From positions 62,001 through 126,000 of the forward strand of contig NZ_JAGGPB010000050.1 in assembly GCF_018614055.1 (NCBI RefSeq): DNA of 64,000 nucleotides, read 5' to 3'. This DNA comes from Streptomyces sp. ISL-98. Lineage in GTDB: Bacteria; Actinomycetota; Actinomycetes; Streptomycetales; Streptomycetaceae. Of this stretch, positions 7,626 through 51,239 are shown in pieces (position 1 is the first letter of the stretch; each line of letters starts with the position of its first letter). A model generated the notes under the pieces. The model was not told the origin of the DNA. It made no database searches and saw only the letters and a program-made list of their open reading frames with translations. The position numbers and the translations under genes are program-made.

Positions 7626-9056
7626 ATGACGGAATCCGTTTCCTTTCACGGAGAACTGCCTGCACCGGGTGATGTGGCCGGTCTGTTGCAGAAGCTCGCG
7701 CGCGAATACCTGATTCCCGGGGTGCAGTTCGCTGTGTACGACCGGGGCGAGGTGACGTCGTACACGCACGGCGAAGAGGTCCACGGATCGGGGACGCGGG
7801 TCGGACCGTCCACGCTCTTCCCGCTCGGGTCCGTGACGAAGTTCGTCACCGCGACGCTGCTGATGCAGCTCGTCAGCGACGGTGACGTGGAGCTCGACGC
7901 GCCCGTCGGCCCGTTGCTGCCGGAGCTGGCGGGCACGCCGTCGAGCCCCCTGTACACGGCGTCGGTACGCGGCCTGCTGAGTCACACCGCCGGTCTGCCC
8001 GACATGCCCGACGTCGAGGGTGACCTGCCCCTGCGCGAATGCGTGGCCGCGTCGGCGGGCGCCCGGCCGCTGTGCGAGCCGGGCAAGGTCTTCTCGTACT
8101 CGAACCTGGGTTACGTCCTTGCGGGCCGGGTGCTCGAGGCCGTCACCGGCATGACGTGGTGGGAAGCGGCACGCTCGTTCGTACTGAATCCGCTCGGGGT
8201 CGAGCCGGGATTCCTCGGCAGCGCCGCGCCCGGCCTCGCGGTCGCCGGCCAGCACGCGGTGCACCTGCCGACGGCCACCGTGCATGTCGTGGAAGAGCCG
8301 GGGCTGCCGCGTGCGCTGGTTCCCGCGGGGGCGCTGATGGCCAGCGCGTCGGATCTGCTGCGCGTCGCGGCGCTGCATGTGGGGACGGGCGGGCCCGGCG
8401 TACTGGAGCGCGAGCAGCTGGAGGAGATGCGCCGCCCGGTGAAGGGCTCGCACGCCTTCGGCCTGGCCGACGGCTGGGGGCTCGGGCTTGCCGCCTATGC
8501 GGACAGCGCCGGCCGGATGTGGCTGGGGCACGAGGGCAACACGGGTGGCGCGACGTGCGCGATGCGCATGGACCCCGAGCGCGGCATTGCCATGGTGCTG
8601 ATGACGAACGCCACCTCGGGCCGTCAGATGGGAAACCAGTTCTTCGAGGAACTTTCCTCGCTGGGCTGGGACGTGGGCCGCAATCAGGAGCCGGACCTGG
8701 GAAAGCCGCTTTCGGGGGAAGAGCTGCGGATTGCCGCCGACGAGGTGTGCGGGGTGTATCGCGCCGGTCCGGACACCGTCACCGTGCGATGGGCGGCCGA
8801 TGAAGGTGTGCTGATGGAACGGGCCCAATTGGTTCCGGTTCGTCTGGAACTCTATTCCGACCTCGCCTTCCGCTTGAAGAGCCTTTCCGCACCGGAAGGC
8901 GGATATGTCAGTGACGAATCCAAGGACCTCTACTGTTTCGTCCGCACGGGAGCCGGAGGCTTCGCTGGCGGGGGTGCCGGGTCGGGCCGGGTCGGCGGTA
9001 TGTATTTGAGTGGGGGTCGTTTGCAGGTGAGGGAGGGCATCGGCCTGCTGGGCTGA
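7626..9056 (+). CDS. stand-alone PBP-type thioesterase / peptide cyclase (SurE-like serine hydrolase)
   Basis: A 476-residue serine beta-lactamase/PBP-fold hydrolase with all three motifs: SxxK as Ser69-Val-Thr-Lys72, YxN as Tyr158-Ser-Asn160, and HxG as His302-Glu-Gly304 in the place of KTG. A C-terminal lipocalin-like region of about 120 residues follows, as in SurE, and there is no signal peptide. This family takes peptides off NRPSs that lack a thioesterase and end in an E domain, joining the N-terminal amine to a C-terminal D-residue. Both NRPSs here have that architecture, so it probably cyclises both pentapeptides, the nucleophile Ser69 taking the chain from the last carrier protein. 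I prefer the ATG at 7626, 5 bases after GGTGG; a GTG at 7617 would add three residues. It is probably co-transcribed with NRPS1, 78 bases downstream. Confidence 0.93.
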   Translation: MTESVSFHGELPAPGDVAGLLQKLAREYLIPGVQFAVYDRGEVTSYTHGEEVHGSGTRVGPSTLFPLGSVTKFVTATLLMQLVSDGDVELDAPVGPLLPELAGTPSSPLYTASVRGLLSHTAGLPDMPDVEGDLPLRECVAASAGARPLCEPGKVFSYSNLGYVLAGRVLEAVTGMTWWEAARSFVLNPLGVEPGFLGSAAPGLAVAGQHAVHLPTATVHVVEEPGLPRALVPAGALMASASDLLRVAALHVGTGGPGVLEREQLEEMRRPVKGSHAFGLADGWGLGLAAYADSAGRMWLGHEGNTGGATCAMRMDPERGIAMVLMTNATSGRQMGNQFFEELSSLGWDVGRNQEPDLGKPLSGEELRIAADEVCGVYRAGPDTVTVRWAADEGVLMERAQLVPVRLELYSDLAFRLKSLSAPEGGYVSDESKDLYCFVRTGAGGFAGGGAGSGRVGGMYLSGGRLQVREGIGLLG

Positions 9057-9099
9057 TGCATTTAGGCGGGTTCTCTTTCCGTCCTCTCGGCGATCTTGA

Positions 9100-9134
9100 T
9101 GGGTTCGAATTCTCAGTATGGGGGAGTGAATTAG
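9100..9134 (+). promoter_or_regulatory. NRPS1 leader and Shine-Dalgarno
   Basis: GGGGGAG at 9120-9126 stands 8 bases before the GTG at 9135. The 30 bases 9100-9129 match 28219-28248 in front of NRPS2. The conservation of the GTG and its spacing in both copies fixes GTG rather than the nearby ATG (9144) as the start. Confidence 0.75.
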
Positions 9135-27992
<18,858 letters not shown>

Positions 27993-28012
27993 GCCGGAAT
28001 GAGGTTCGCCTT

Positions 28013-28097
28013 TTCACCTGGCGATTTTATCTGGGGCTTTAGTTCGTTGTGGGCGCCATCGGCCGCTGGCTAGCCTTGAGGGGCGATCGTCCTGGTC
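28013..28097 (+). repeat. duplicated promoter segment upstream of NRPS2
   Basis: 85 bases align without gaps to 7487-7571 upstream of the thioesterase (offset 20,526), with about 12 mismatches. The alignment ends on the left just inside the right arm of the inverted repeat at 7463-7484, so that operator is not fully copied. Confidence 0.85.
28047..28076 (+). promoter_or_regulatory. predicted promoter of NRPS2
   Basis: TTGTGG (28047-28052), an 18-base spacer and TAGCCT (28071-28076), identical hexamers and spacing to the thioesterase promoter. It lies 178 bases upstream of the GTG start, leaving a long leader that carries the collapsed thioesterase relic. Confidence 0.6.
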
Positions 28098-28100
28098 CCT

Positions 28101-28123
28101 GGGCGGAATTGGTGACGGAATCC
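28101..28123 (+). pseudogene. relic of a thioesterase gene start in the NRPS2 leader
   Basis: These 23 bases match 20 of 23 positions of 7615-7637, which hold the Shine-Dalgarno and first codons of the thioesterase gene (the common tail is TGACGGAATCC). In NRPS2 the ATG is GTG and the frame goes nowhere. Together with the copied promoter to its left and the copied NRPS1 leader to its right (28219-28248), it looks like a scar left when a duplicated thioesterase gene was deleted. Confidence 0.6.
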
Positions 28124-28218
28124 ATCCGATTCCCGATGAGTCCACGGGTCTATTTCGTCAATTCCTTTTGCGCCCTCTCGGTGATCTGTCATAGGTGATC
28201 TGTGATCCGCGATCTGCA

Positions 28219-28253
28219 TGGGTTCGAATTCTCAGTATGGGGGAGTGACTTAC
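28219..28253 (+). promoter_or_regulatory. NRPS2 leader and Shine-Dalgarno
   Basis: GGGGGAG at 28239-28245 is 8 bases before the GTG at 28254, the same arrangement as in NRPS1. This decides the start: the longer ATG reading from 28218 would begin before the Shine-Dalgarno and add 12 residues absent from NRPS1. A small tandem of GTGATCTGT-like units (28180-28210) sits just upstream and has no counterpart before NRPS1. Confidence 0.75.
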
Positions 28254-45785
<17,532 letters not shown>

Positions 45786-45884
45786 TTGCGACCCCTGACG
45801 CCGTCCATACCCGGGCCATCACCTCGGGTGTGGGCGGTGTCTTCTTTGCATTGCCGCGCACGGAAGGGTACGGAAAAACAACGG

Positions 45885-45932
45885 CCCCGGCCCGCGGGCG
45901 CATCGGGGGATTCTGCGCACCACGGGCCGGGG
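45885..45932. terminator. probable terminator downstream of NRPS2
   Basis: CCCCGGCCCG (45885-45894) pairs perfectly with CGGGCCGGGG (45923-45932). Within the 28-base interior a smaller GCGCA/TGCGC pairing is possible. It lies 100 bases after the NRPS2 stop and before the next rightward gene, a sensible end for the NRPS2 transcript. The region 45786-46145 otherwise holds only the control elements listed separately. Confidence 0.65.
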
Positions 45933-46059
45933 GGAATGGGGAAGCCGGACCAACAGGCCCGGCTACTCGGGGTTTTCCGTTTCGCCTGATGACAGGCTAC
46001 CCATCCGGGGCGGTGGGCCGCATTCCGGTGTACTCCCCAATTCCTGGTGCAGTGGGCCA

Positions 46060-46083
46060 TACCCCGAAAGTGACCTTGGGGTA
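46060..46083. promoter_or_regulatory. inverted repeat, candidate operator of the ABC-like gene
   Basis: TACCCC and GGGGTA arms separated by 12 bases, immediately before the predicted promoter. A related GTGTACTCCCC element lies about 30 bases upstream (46028-46038), resembling the GGGGTACTTCCC at the right arm. Position and symmetry suggest a repressor or activator site. The nearby winged-helix regulators are candidates, but nothing ties them to it directly. Confidence 0.35.
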
Positions 46084-46084
46084 C

Positions 46085-46113
46085 TTCCCGAAGCTCTGGC
46101 GTGTCGGTAGCTT
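46085..46113 (+). promoter_or_regulatory. predicted promoter of the ABC-like gene
   Basis: TTCCCG and TAGCTT with a 17-base spacer. The -10 resembles the other promoters called here (TAGCCT, TAGGGT). The -35 is poor, which fits an activator-dependent promoter. Low confidence. Confidence 0.35.
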
Positions 46114-46145
46114 CTGTGTATCGGCGAGCCATGGAGGTCACGGAA

Positions 46146-46760
46146 ATGCGGACTGAAGAAGCTGTGATGGATAATCGTGTCGAGGCGCCGGCTCCGGCCC
46201 TGCCCGACACCACATCGCCGGAGATGTCCTGGATGAACGCCACGACGAACGGCAGCTCTTCGGCCGAGCCAGTCTCTCCGTACGCCCTGGAAATGGACGC
46301 CGTGACGAAGTGGTACGGCGCGGGCCACGAAGCCGTCAATGCGCTCCGTGAGGTGACGGTCGGGCTTGTACGGGGCAGCGTGACCGCCGTGATCGGCCTC
46401 CCCGGCTCGGGGAAGAGCACCCTGATCGCGTGCGCCACCGGCCGCGAAACGCCGACGACCGGCACCGTCTGCACACATGACCGGGTCACCATGCCGGATC
46501 CACGGACGTGGGGCACCCTGGCGCCCGCATCCGCGACGCATCCCGAACTGCTCGTCGCCGACGACCTGGAATCCGCCGAGGACCTGTGCGCGGCGATCGG
46601 CTATCAGGACAGCAGGACGATGCTCGTGACCACCTCGGACCCGGCCGTCGCGGCCGCCGCCGACGTGACGCTGTTCCTGGTGGGCGGGCGGCTGGTCGAC
46701 GCGATGTGCGGCATGCCGGCCGAGCACATCGCGGACCACCTGGCCCGGCTGACGTCCTGA
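46146..46760 (+). CDS. degenerate, shortened ABC ATPase-like protein
   Basis: 204 residues from the ATG at 46146, chosen because GGAGG (46133-46137) sits 8 bases upstream; an ATG at 46131 has no such site. About 45 polar residues precede a MacB-like start (ALEMDAVTKWYG). Walker A is intact (GLPGSGKST, Lys90). Only some 50 residues later comes LLVADDLES, a Walker B-like strand with Asp in place of the catalytic Glu. The Q-loop, helical subdomain and LSGGQ signature are missing and the switch His is not evident (TTSDP where THDP is normal). It may still bind ATP but is unlikely to form a normal transport dimer. Codon use is ordinary and the frame intact, so it looks like a maintained small protein rather than fresh debris. 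Function unknown. Confidence 0.7.
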   Translation: MRTEEAVMDNRVEAPAPALPDTTSPEMSWMNATTNGSSSAEPVSPYALEMDAVTKWYGAGHEAVNALREVTVGLVRGSVTAVIGLPGSGKSTLIACATGRETPTTGTVCTHDRVTMPDPRTWGTLAPASATHPELLVADDLESAEDLCAAIGYQDSRTMLVTTSDPAVAAAADVTLFLVGGRLVDAMCGMPAEHIADHLARLTS

Positions 46761-46772
46761 CCGCGCAACTCC

Positions 46773-46840
46773 GGGCCTATTGAGGAGCCGGGCCTTCCCG
46801 GGAGCCGGGCCTGCGTGGGAGTCGGGCCTACTCGGGAGCC
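46773..46840. repeat. four 17-bp tandem repeats at a convergent gene junction
   Basis: Units 46773-46789, 46790-46806, 46807-46823 and 46824-46840 follow the pattern GGGCCT-N4-GGGAGCC (first unit GGAGCC, third GGGAGTC). They begin 13 bases after the ABC-like stop and overlap the stop codon (46828-46830) and last codons of the regulator on the other strand. The GGGCC and GGCTCC runs can fold on either strand, so the array may serve as a bidirectional terminator. Confidence 0.85.
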
Positions 46841-47784
46841 AGCCGCAGACTCGCGGCGGCGCCTCGCGCCAGGTCCTGGTGCTGGTGGCCGTTCAGCAGT
46901 GCCACACCGAGCGGGGTCAGCGAGTGCAGCGCGGTGTTGAGCCGGCGCTGAGTCGTGATGAGCCCGGCGGAGCGGAGCACCGAGGTGTGCTGGCTGGCCG
47001 ACGCCGCCGAAATGCCGATCCGCTGGCCGAGTTCGCTCGTATTGCAGCTGACGGTGAGGCTCTTCATGATGGCCGCCCTGGTACGTCCGACCAGTGCGCC
47101 GAGCGCGTCGGCGGCGTCCTGATTGCTCGGCGCCGACCACAGCGTGGCCGCCGCGGCGCGGTCCAGCGACACCGGATACGCCAGGACGGGCGGCCGGGCC
47201 CTGCTGGCGCTGTCGATCAGGATGGGCTTGTCGAACAGGAACAGCGACGGGGTCAGCAGCAGACCACGGCTGGCCGGGTCGATGTCCTGGGAGCGGTGGC
47301 TCGGGATCTCCAGTACGCCCGAACTCCACCGGATCGACGGGTGCAGCGTGGACAGCAGCCGCTCGATGCCCCCGTTGAGGATCAGGCGGCCGCGGGCCGA
47401 GCAGTCCGCCTCCAGGCGCGCGGAGACGCGCTCCCAGTAGGGCGCGAGCGCCACCTTGTGGAACTCCTCGATCATGCCTGCCACGTTCTGCCGCCGGGAG
47501 CCGACGAGGCTCAGACCGGCCTCTCCGTGGGAGTCGAGCTCGGCCGGGCTCTCGACCATGCTGAGAAGGTCGGGGATGGGCCGGATCGTGCGCGCCAGAG
47601 TGAGCAGCGAACGGGCACGCCGGCCCAGCCGGTTCTTGGTCCGGCTGCGCCAGGTGGCGAATTGGTCACCGCCACCCTGACGAGCGAGCAATTCCAGTGC
47701 GAAAAGAGTCTCCGCCACCGGCCTCGCAGTGACCCCCACCATCGTGCGGGCTAAATCCTGGCCATTTAAGTGCACGCGTTGCAT
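46828..47784 (-). CDS. winged-helix (ArsR-like) transcriptional regulator, paralogue 1
   Basis: 318 residues from the ATG at 47784, chosen because the paralogue at 56224-57198 also begins MQR and aligns from there; a longer reading to 47868 adds an unaligned leader. The long N-terminal part (about 1-235) has no motif I can name but contains the shared block 'LAPYWERV...GGIERLLSTLHP'. The C-terminal 80 residues are an ArsR-type winged helix: ALVGRTRAAIMKSL, then TSELGQRIGISAASASQHTSVLRSAGLITTQR. It is the last gene of a leftward group behind the DrrAB-like exporter. No metal-binding ELCVCDL motif is present, so it is not a metal sensor. It probably senses a small ligand through the N-terminal domain and may control the exporter or the neighbouring ABC-like gene. 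Confidence 0.85.
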   Translation of the reverse strand: MQRVHLNGQDLARTMVGVTARPVAETLFALELLARQGGGDQFATWRSRTKNRLGRRARSLLTLARTIRPIPDLLSMVESPAELDSHGEAGLSLVGSRRQNVAGMIEEFHKVALAPYWERVSARLEADCSARGRLILNGGIERLLSTLHPSIRWSSGVLEIPSHRSQDIDPASRGLLLTPSLFLFDKPILIDSASRARPPVLAYPVSLDRAAAATLWSAPSNQDAADALGALVGRTRAAIMKSLTVSCNTSELGQRIGISAASASQHTSVLRSAGLITTQRRLNTALHSLTPLGVALLNGHQHQDLARGAAASLRLAPE

Positions 47785-47878
47785 GAAGAACTCAACACCC
47801 CGTATGAAGTTTCCGGCCGGAAATGCGGAATCGGCCCCTTTACTGGGCGTCCGGGCGTCTCTGTTCACCCGGGCGTAT

Positions 47879-48709
47879 CTATTTCCCCAGCCGGCGGCGG
47901 TAGGCCACCATGGCGAGCGGGAAAAAGACCGCGACGAATCCGACCATCCAGGCCACTCCGCCCATCAGTGGAGTGCCGATGGAGCCCTGGTCCAGCAGCA
48001 GGCTGCGGTTGACGTCCGTCATCAGCGTCACGGGGTTGATATTCACCCAGGTCTGCAGCCAGCCCGGCATCGTCTCCGCCGGGGCGAAAATGTTGCTGCC
48101 GAAACTGAGTGGCATGACCGCGCCGATGAGCATTCCCGGTACGGCGGCGGGAGTACGCACGATGATGCCGGCGAGGATCGCCATCCAGCACAGGCACAGC
48201 CCGAACGCGATCATCAGCCCCATCGAGAGCAGCACCGAGAGCGGATCGGTGTGGACGCGGAAGCCCATCAGCATGCCGACACCGAGCACCACGGACACCG
48301 AGATGAGATAGCGCACCACATCGCCGATGACGGTCCCGGCGAGCGGGGCCGAGCGTGCGATCGGGAGGCTGCGGAAGCGGTCGAACACCCCTTTCTGGAT
48401 GTCCGAGCACAGCGCGACGCCGGTTCCGATGGTGACGAACAGGGGGCTGAAGACCATGAGTCCCGGTACCAGTTGCTGGAGGTAGCTGTCGCTGTCCCCG
48501 TCGGCGATGGCGCCGCTGAAGAGGAACGTGAACATGAACAGCATCAGCAGCGGCTGGAGTGTCACGTCGATCAGGGCGTCGGGGTTCTTCTTGATCTTCG
48601 TGATGTTCCGGGACGCCAGTGACAGCGCCTGCCCGATGGCCTCGATCGGGCCGATCTTCTGGCTCGCCCGCGCAGGAGTCGTCATCCCCGTCATCCCCGT
48701 CCCCGTCAT
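47879..48709 (-). CDS. ABC-2 type exporter permease (DrrB-like)
   Basis: 276 residues with six predicted membrane spans, starting around residues 50-68 (LQPLLMLFMFTFLFSGAI) and ending near 245-268 (WMVGFVAVFFPLAMVAYRRR). The ABC-2 layout, the cytoplasmic loop FDRFRSLPIARSAPLAGTVIGD and the PAETMPGWLQTWVNINPVT segment are characteristic of DrrB/antibiotic-export permeases. The ATG at 48709 overlaps the ATPase stop by four bases; in-frame ATGs 15 and 24 bases later are possible alternatives. With the ATPase upstream it should form the main exporter, plausibly for the cyclic pentapeptides, which are small and hydrophobic. Confidence 0.92.
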   Translation of the reverse strand: MTGTGMTGMTTPARASQKIGPIEAIGQALSLASRNITKIKKNPDALIDVTLQPLLMLFMFTFLFSGAIADGDSDSYLQQLVPGLMVFSPLFVTIGTGVALCSDIQKGVFDRFRSLPIARSAPLAGTVIGDVVRYLISVSVVLGVGMLMGFRVHTDPLSVLLSMGLMIAFGLCLCWMAILAGIIVRTPAAVPGMLIGAVMPLSFGSNIFAPAETMPGWLQTWVNINPVTLMTDVNRSLLLDQGSIGTPLMGGVAWMVGFVAVFFPLAMVAYRRRLGK

Positions 48710-49671
48710 CCCAGAGCCTCTTCCGTGAGTCGTTCCTGTCCCTCTGGCCTGGTGATCGCGAGGAACGCCTCGTCCATCGTGGGGAGCCGCAGACCCAGTT
48801 CGTCGAACGGCACGGCCGCCTCGTCGAGCTTGTGGACCAGGGCGGACAGCATCATCGGGTCGTGCACCGGCACAGTGAGCCGGCCGGTGTCCTCGTCGCG
48901 CACGGGCGTCTGGCCGGTCAGCGCCTGCATGATCTGCGCGACCGTGTCCACCTGGTGCCCGAGCGCCGCGCGTACTTCCAGGGTCTGACCTCCCGCACGG
49001 CGCTTGAGCTCGTCCGGTTTGCCCTCGGCCACCACCGTGCCGTGGTTGAACACCGTGATCCCGTCGGCGAGTTGGTCGGCCTCCTCCAGGTACTGCGTGG
49101 TGAGCAGCACGGTGACGCCGTCCGCGACGAGCTTGCGGACCGTTTCCCAGACCTCGTTGCGACTGTGGGGGTCGAGGCCGGTGGTCGGCTCGTCCAGGTA
49201 CAGCACGGAGGGCCGGCCCACCAGGCTCGCCGCCAGGTCGGCCCGCCGCCTCATGCCGCCCGAGTACGTCTTCACCGGGCGGTTCTCCGCGTCGGTGAGG
49301 CCGAAGTTCGCCAGCAACTCCTTGCCGCGCGCCCGCGCTTCGGACGACGACATCTTCAGCAGGCGGCCGATCAGCGCCAGGTTCTCCAGGGCGCTGAGCT
49401 CCTCGTCGAGCGCCGCGTACTGGCCGGTGAGCCCGATCACGCGTCGTACCGACACCGGATCGCGGACCAGGTCGAAGCCGCCGACCGTCGCACGGCCCGC
49501 GTCCGGGGTCAGCAGCGTGGCGAGAATGCGCACCGCCGTGGTTTTACCGGCCCCGTTCGGCCCGAGTACGCCATGCACGGTACCGGCGGGCACGGCCAGG
49601 TCGACATCCCGCAGAGCGGTCGTCTCCCGGTACCGTTTGACCAGTCCCTCGGCCTCGATCGCTAGCGACAT
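48706..49671 (-). CDS. DrrA-like ABC exporter ATPase
   Basis: 321 residues from the ATG at 49671 (MSLAIEAEGLVKRY), preceded by GGAAGG about 10 bases upstream; an earlier in-frame start at 49698 would add nine residues. Complete motifs: Walker A GPNGAGKTT, Q-loop GLTGQYAALDEELS, signature YSGGMRRR, Walker B SVLYLDEPTTGLD, and TTQYLEEADQLAD at the switch region with Gln in the usual His place, as in DrrA. The C-terminal DrrA-type extension ends PTMDEAFLAIT. It pairs with the overlapping permease gene. A 128-base gap separates it from the Trp operon, enough for its own promoter. Confidence 0.93.
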   Translation of the reverse strand: MSLAIEAEGLVKRYRETTALRDVDLAVPAGTVHGVLGPNGAGKTTAVRILATLLTPDAGRATVGGFDLVRDPVSVRRVIGLTGQYAALDEELSALENLALIGRLLKMSSSEARARGKELLANFGLTDAENRPVKTYSGGMRRRADLAASLVGRPSVLYLDEPTTGLDPHSRNEVWETVRKLVADGVTVLLTTQYLEEADQLADGITVFNHGTVVAEGKPDELKRRAGGQTLEVRAALGHQVDTVAQIMQALTGQTPVRDEDTGRLTVPVHDPMMLSALVHKLDEAAVPFDELGLRLPTMDEAFLAITRPEGQERLTEEALG

Positions 49672-49799
49672 GGGAGCGGTCCCTTCCGGTCGTACCAACG
49701 TCCCTCGGGCTGAATTTTTTCACTCGCGGAATTACGTCACCAGGTCATTAAGGCCGCGCCGAATAGTGCTGTTCACCGCGCGGCACCCCAGATCGGGCG

Positions 49800-51239
49800 T
49801 CATCGGGCACTGTGGTGCTCGCGCAGCAACTCCGCTATGCGGAAGGCGAGTTCGATGGACTGGCTGGCGTTGAGGCGCGGGTCGCAGGCCGTCTCGTAAC
49901 GCGTTCCCAGATGGGTGTCGAGAATCTCGTCCATGCCTCCGCCCAGGCATTCCGTGACGTCGTCCCCGGTGAGCTCAAGATGAATTCCGCCGGGATGCAC
50001 GCCCTCCTCTTTGTGTACGGCGAAGAACTCGGCCACTTCGGCGGTGATGTCGGACAGCCGGCGCGTCTTGTAGCCGCTTGTCGACACAAAGGTGTTCCCG
50101 TGCATGGGGTCGCACGCCCACACCACGTGGTGACCGGTCGACTTCACCGCCCGCAGCAGTGGCGGCAGCAGCTCCGCGGCCTTCCCCGCGCCGAGCCGGC
50201 TGATGAGCACCAGCCTTCCCGGCGCGTGCTCCGGATCGAGGCGCTCACACAGCGCGCGGAGCTGAGCCGGGGTGGTGGAGGGGCCGACCTTGATGCCGAT
50301 CGGGTTGGTGATTCCGGACAGCAGTTCCACATGCGCGCCGTCGAGCTGCCGGGTCCGGTCTCCGATCCACACCATGTGCGCACTGGTGTCGAACCAGGCG
50401 CCTAGCTTCTCGTCGTACCGGGTCAGCGCCTGCTCGTAGTGCGGCAGCAGCGCCTCGTGCGAGGTGAAGAGCTCGATCTGATGCAGCGCCGACTGCGACC
50501 CGGTGTCCACACCGCAGGCGGACATGAACCGCAGCGCCCATGTGATGTCGTCGGCGGCCTTCTCGTACTGCCGCCCGGCGTCGCTGCGCCGGACGAACTC
50601 CTGGTTCCAGGCGTGCGCCTGGTCGAGGTCGGCGAAGCCGCCCCGGCTCAGCGCCCGCAGCACGTTCAGCGAGGCCGACGAGTGCTGGTAGGCGCGCAGC
50701 AGGCGCTCGGGGTCCGCACGCCGGGCCTCGGCGGTGAACTCCGGGCTGTTGACGATGTCGCCCCGGTACGCCGGCAGTTCGACGCCGTCGACCACCTCGG
50801 TGGGTCTGCTGCGCGGCTTGGCGAACTGGCCGCCGATCCTGCCGACCTTGACCACCGGCATGCCCGAGCCGTACGTGAGCAGGATGGCCACCTGGAGGAT
50901 CACCCTGAGCTTGCTCCGTACGCCGTCCTCCGTGCAGGAGCTGAACCGCTCGGCGCAGTCGCCCGCCTGCAGCAGGAACCCCTCACCCGCCGCGACACCG
51001 GCCAGGGAACGCCGCAGGCCGAGAATCTCGTCGGGCAGCACCAGCGGGGGCTGCAGCGCGATGGTGTTCTCCACATGCTCCAGGGCCTGGAGGTCGGGCC
51101 AGTCCGGCTGCTGCTCGGCGCGGTGGCCGCGCCACGAGTCGGGACGCCAGGACGACGGCGCCCGGTGCACCGCGGAGCCGGCGGGGGTCTTGAGTTCCAT
51201 CGTGTGCACGGCGCTCACCGTTTCCTTCGTCCTGATCAT
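49800..51239 (-). CDS. class II (plant-type) DAHP synthase
   Basis: 479 residues, normal for class II 3-deoxy-D-arabino-heptulosonate-7-phosphate synthases, which condense phosphoenolpyruvate and erythrose-4-phosphate as the first shikimate step. Family landmarks are LLQAGDCAERF (metal-binding Cys), RIGGQFAKPRS, GIKVGPSTT, WACDPMHGNT (metal-binding His), LTGDDVTECLGG and YETACDPRLN. It is the last gene of the trpE-G-D-C operon, its ATG overlapping the trpC stop by four bases. A dedicated copy in a secondary metabolite locus is expected to escape the feedback control of the housekeeping enzyme and push carbon into chorismate for Trp and Phe, both predicted building blocks here. Confidence 0.95.
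   Translation of the reverse strand: MIRTKETVSAVHTMELKTPAGSAVHRAPSSWRPDSWRGHRAEQQPDWPDLQALEHVENTIALQPPLVLPDEILGLRRSLAGVAAGEGFLLQAGDCAERFSSCTEDGVRSKLRVILQVAILLTYGSGMPVVKVGRIGGQFAKPRSRPTEVVDGVELPAYRGDIVNSPEFTAEARRADPERLLRAYQHSSASLNVLRALSRGGFADLDQAHAWNQEFVRRSDAGRQYEKAADDITWALRFMSACGVDTGSQSALHQIELFTSHEALLPHYEQALTRYDEKLGAWFDTSAHMVWIGDRTRQLDGAHVELLSGITNPIGIKVGPSTTPAQLRALCERLDPEHAPGRLVLISRLGAGKAAELLPPLLRAVKSTGHHVVWACDPMHGNTFVSTSGYKTRRLSDITAEVAEFFAVHKEEGVHPGGIHLELTGDDVTECLGGGMDEILDTHLGTRYETACDPRLNASQSIELAFRIAELLREHHSAR

Noticed and set aside
7626..9056. Beta-lactamase as an antibiotic resistance gene
   Set aside because: It has no signal peptide, the third motif is HEG instead of KTG, there is a C-terminal lipocalin-like extension, and it is directly linked to thioesterase-less NRPSs ending in E domains. 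All of this points to a peptide cyclase.
28218..28253. ATG at 28218 as start of NRPS2
   Set aside because: It lies upstream of the conserved Shine-Dalgarno at 28239-28245, adds residues absent from NRPS1, and the GTG at 28254 is placed exactly as in NRPS1.
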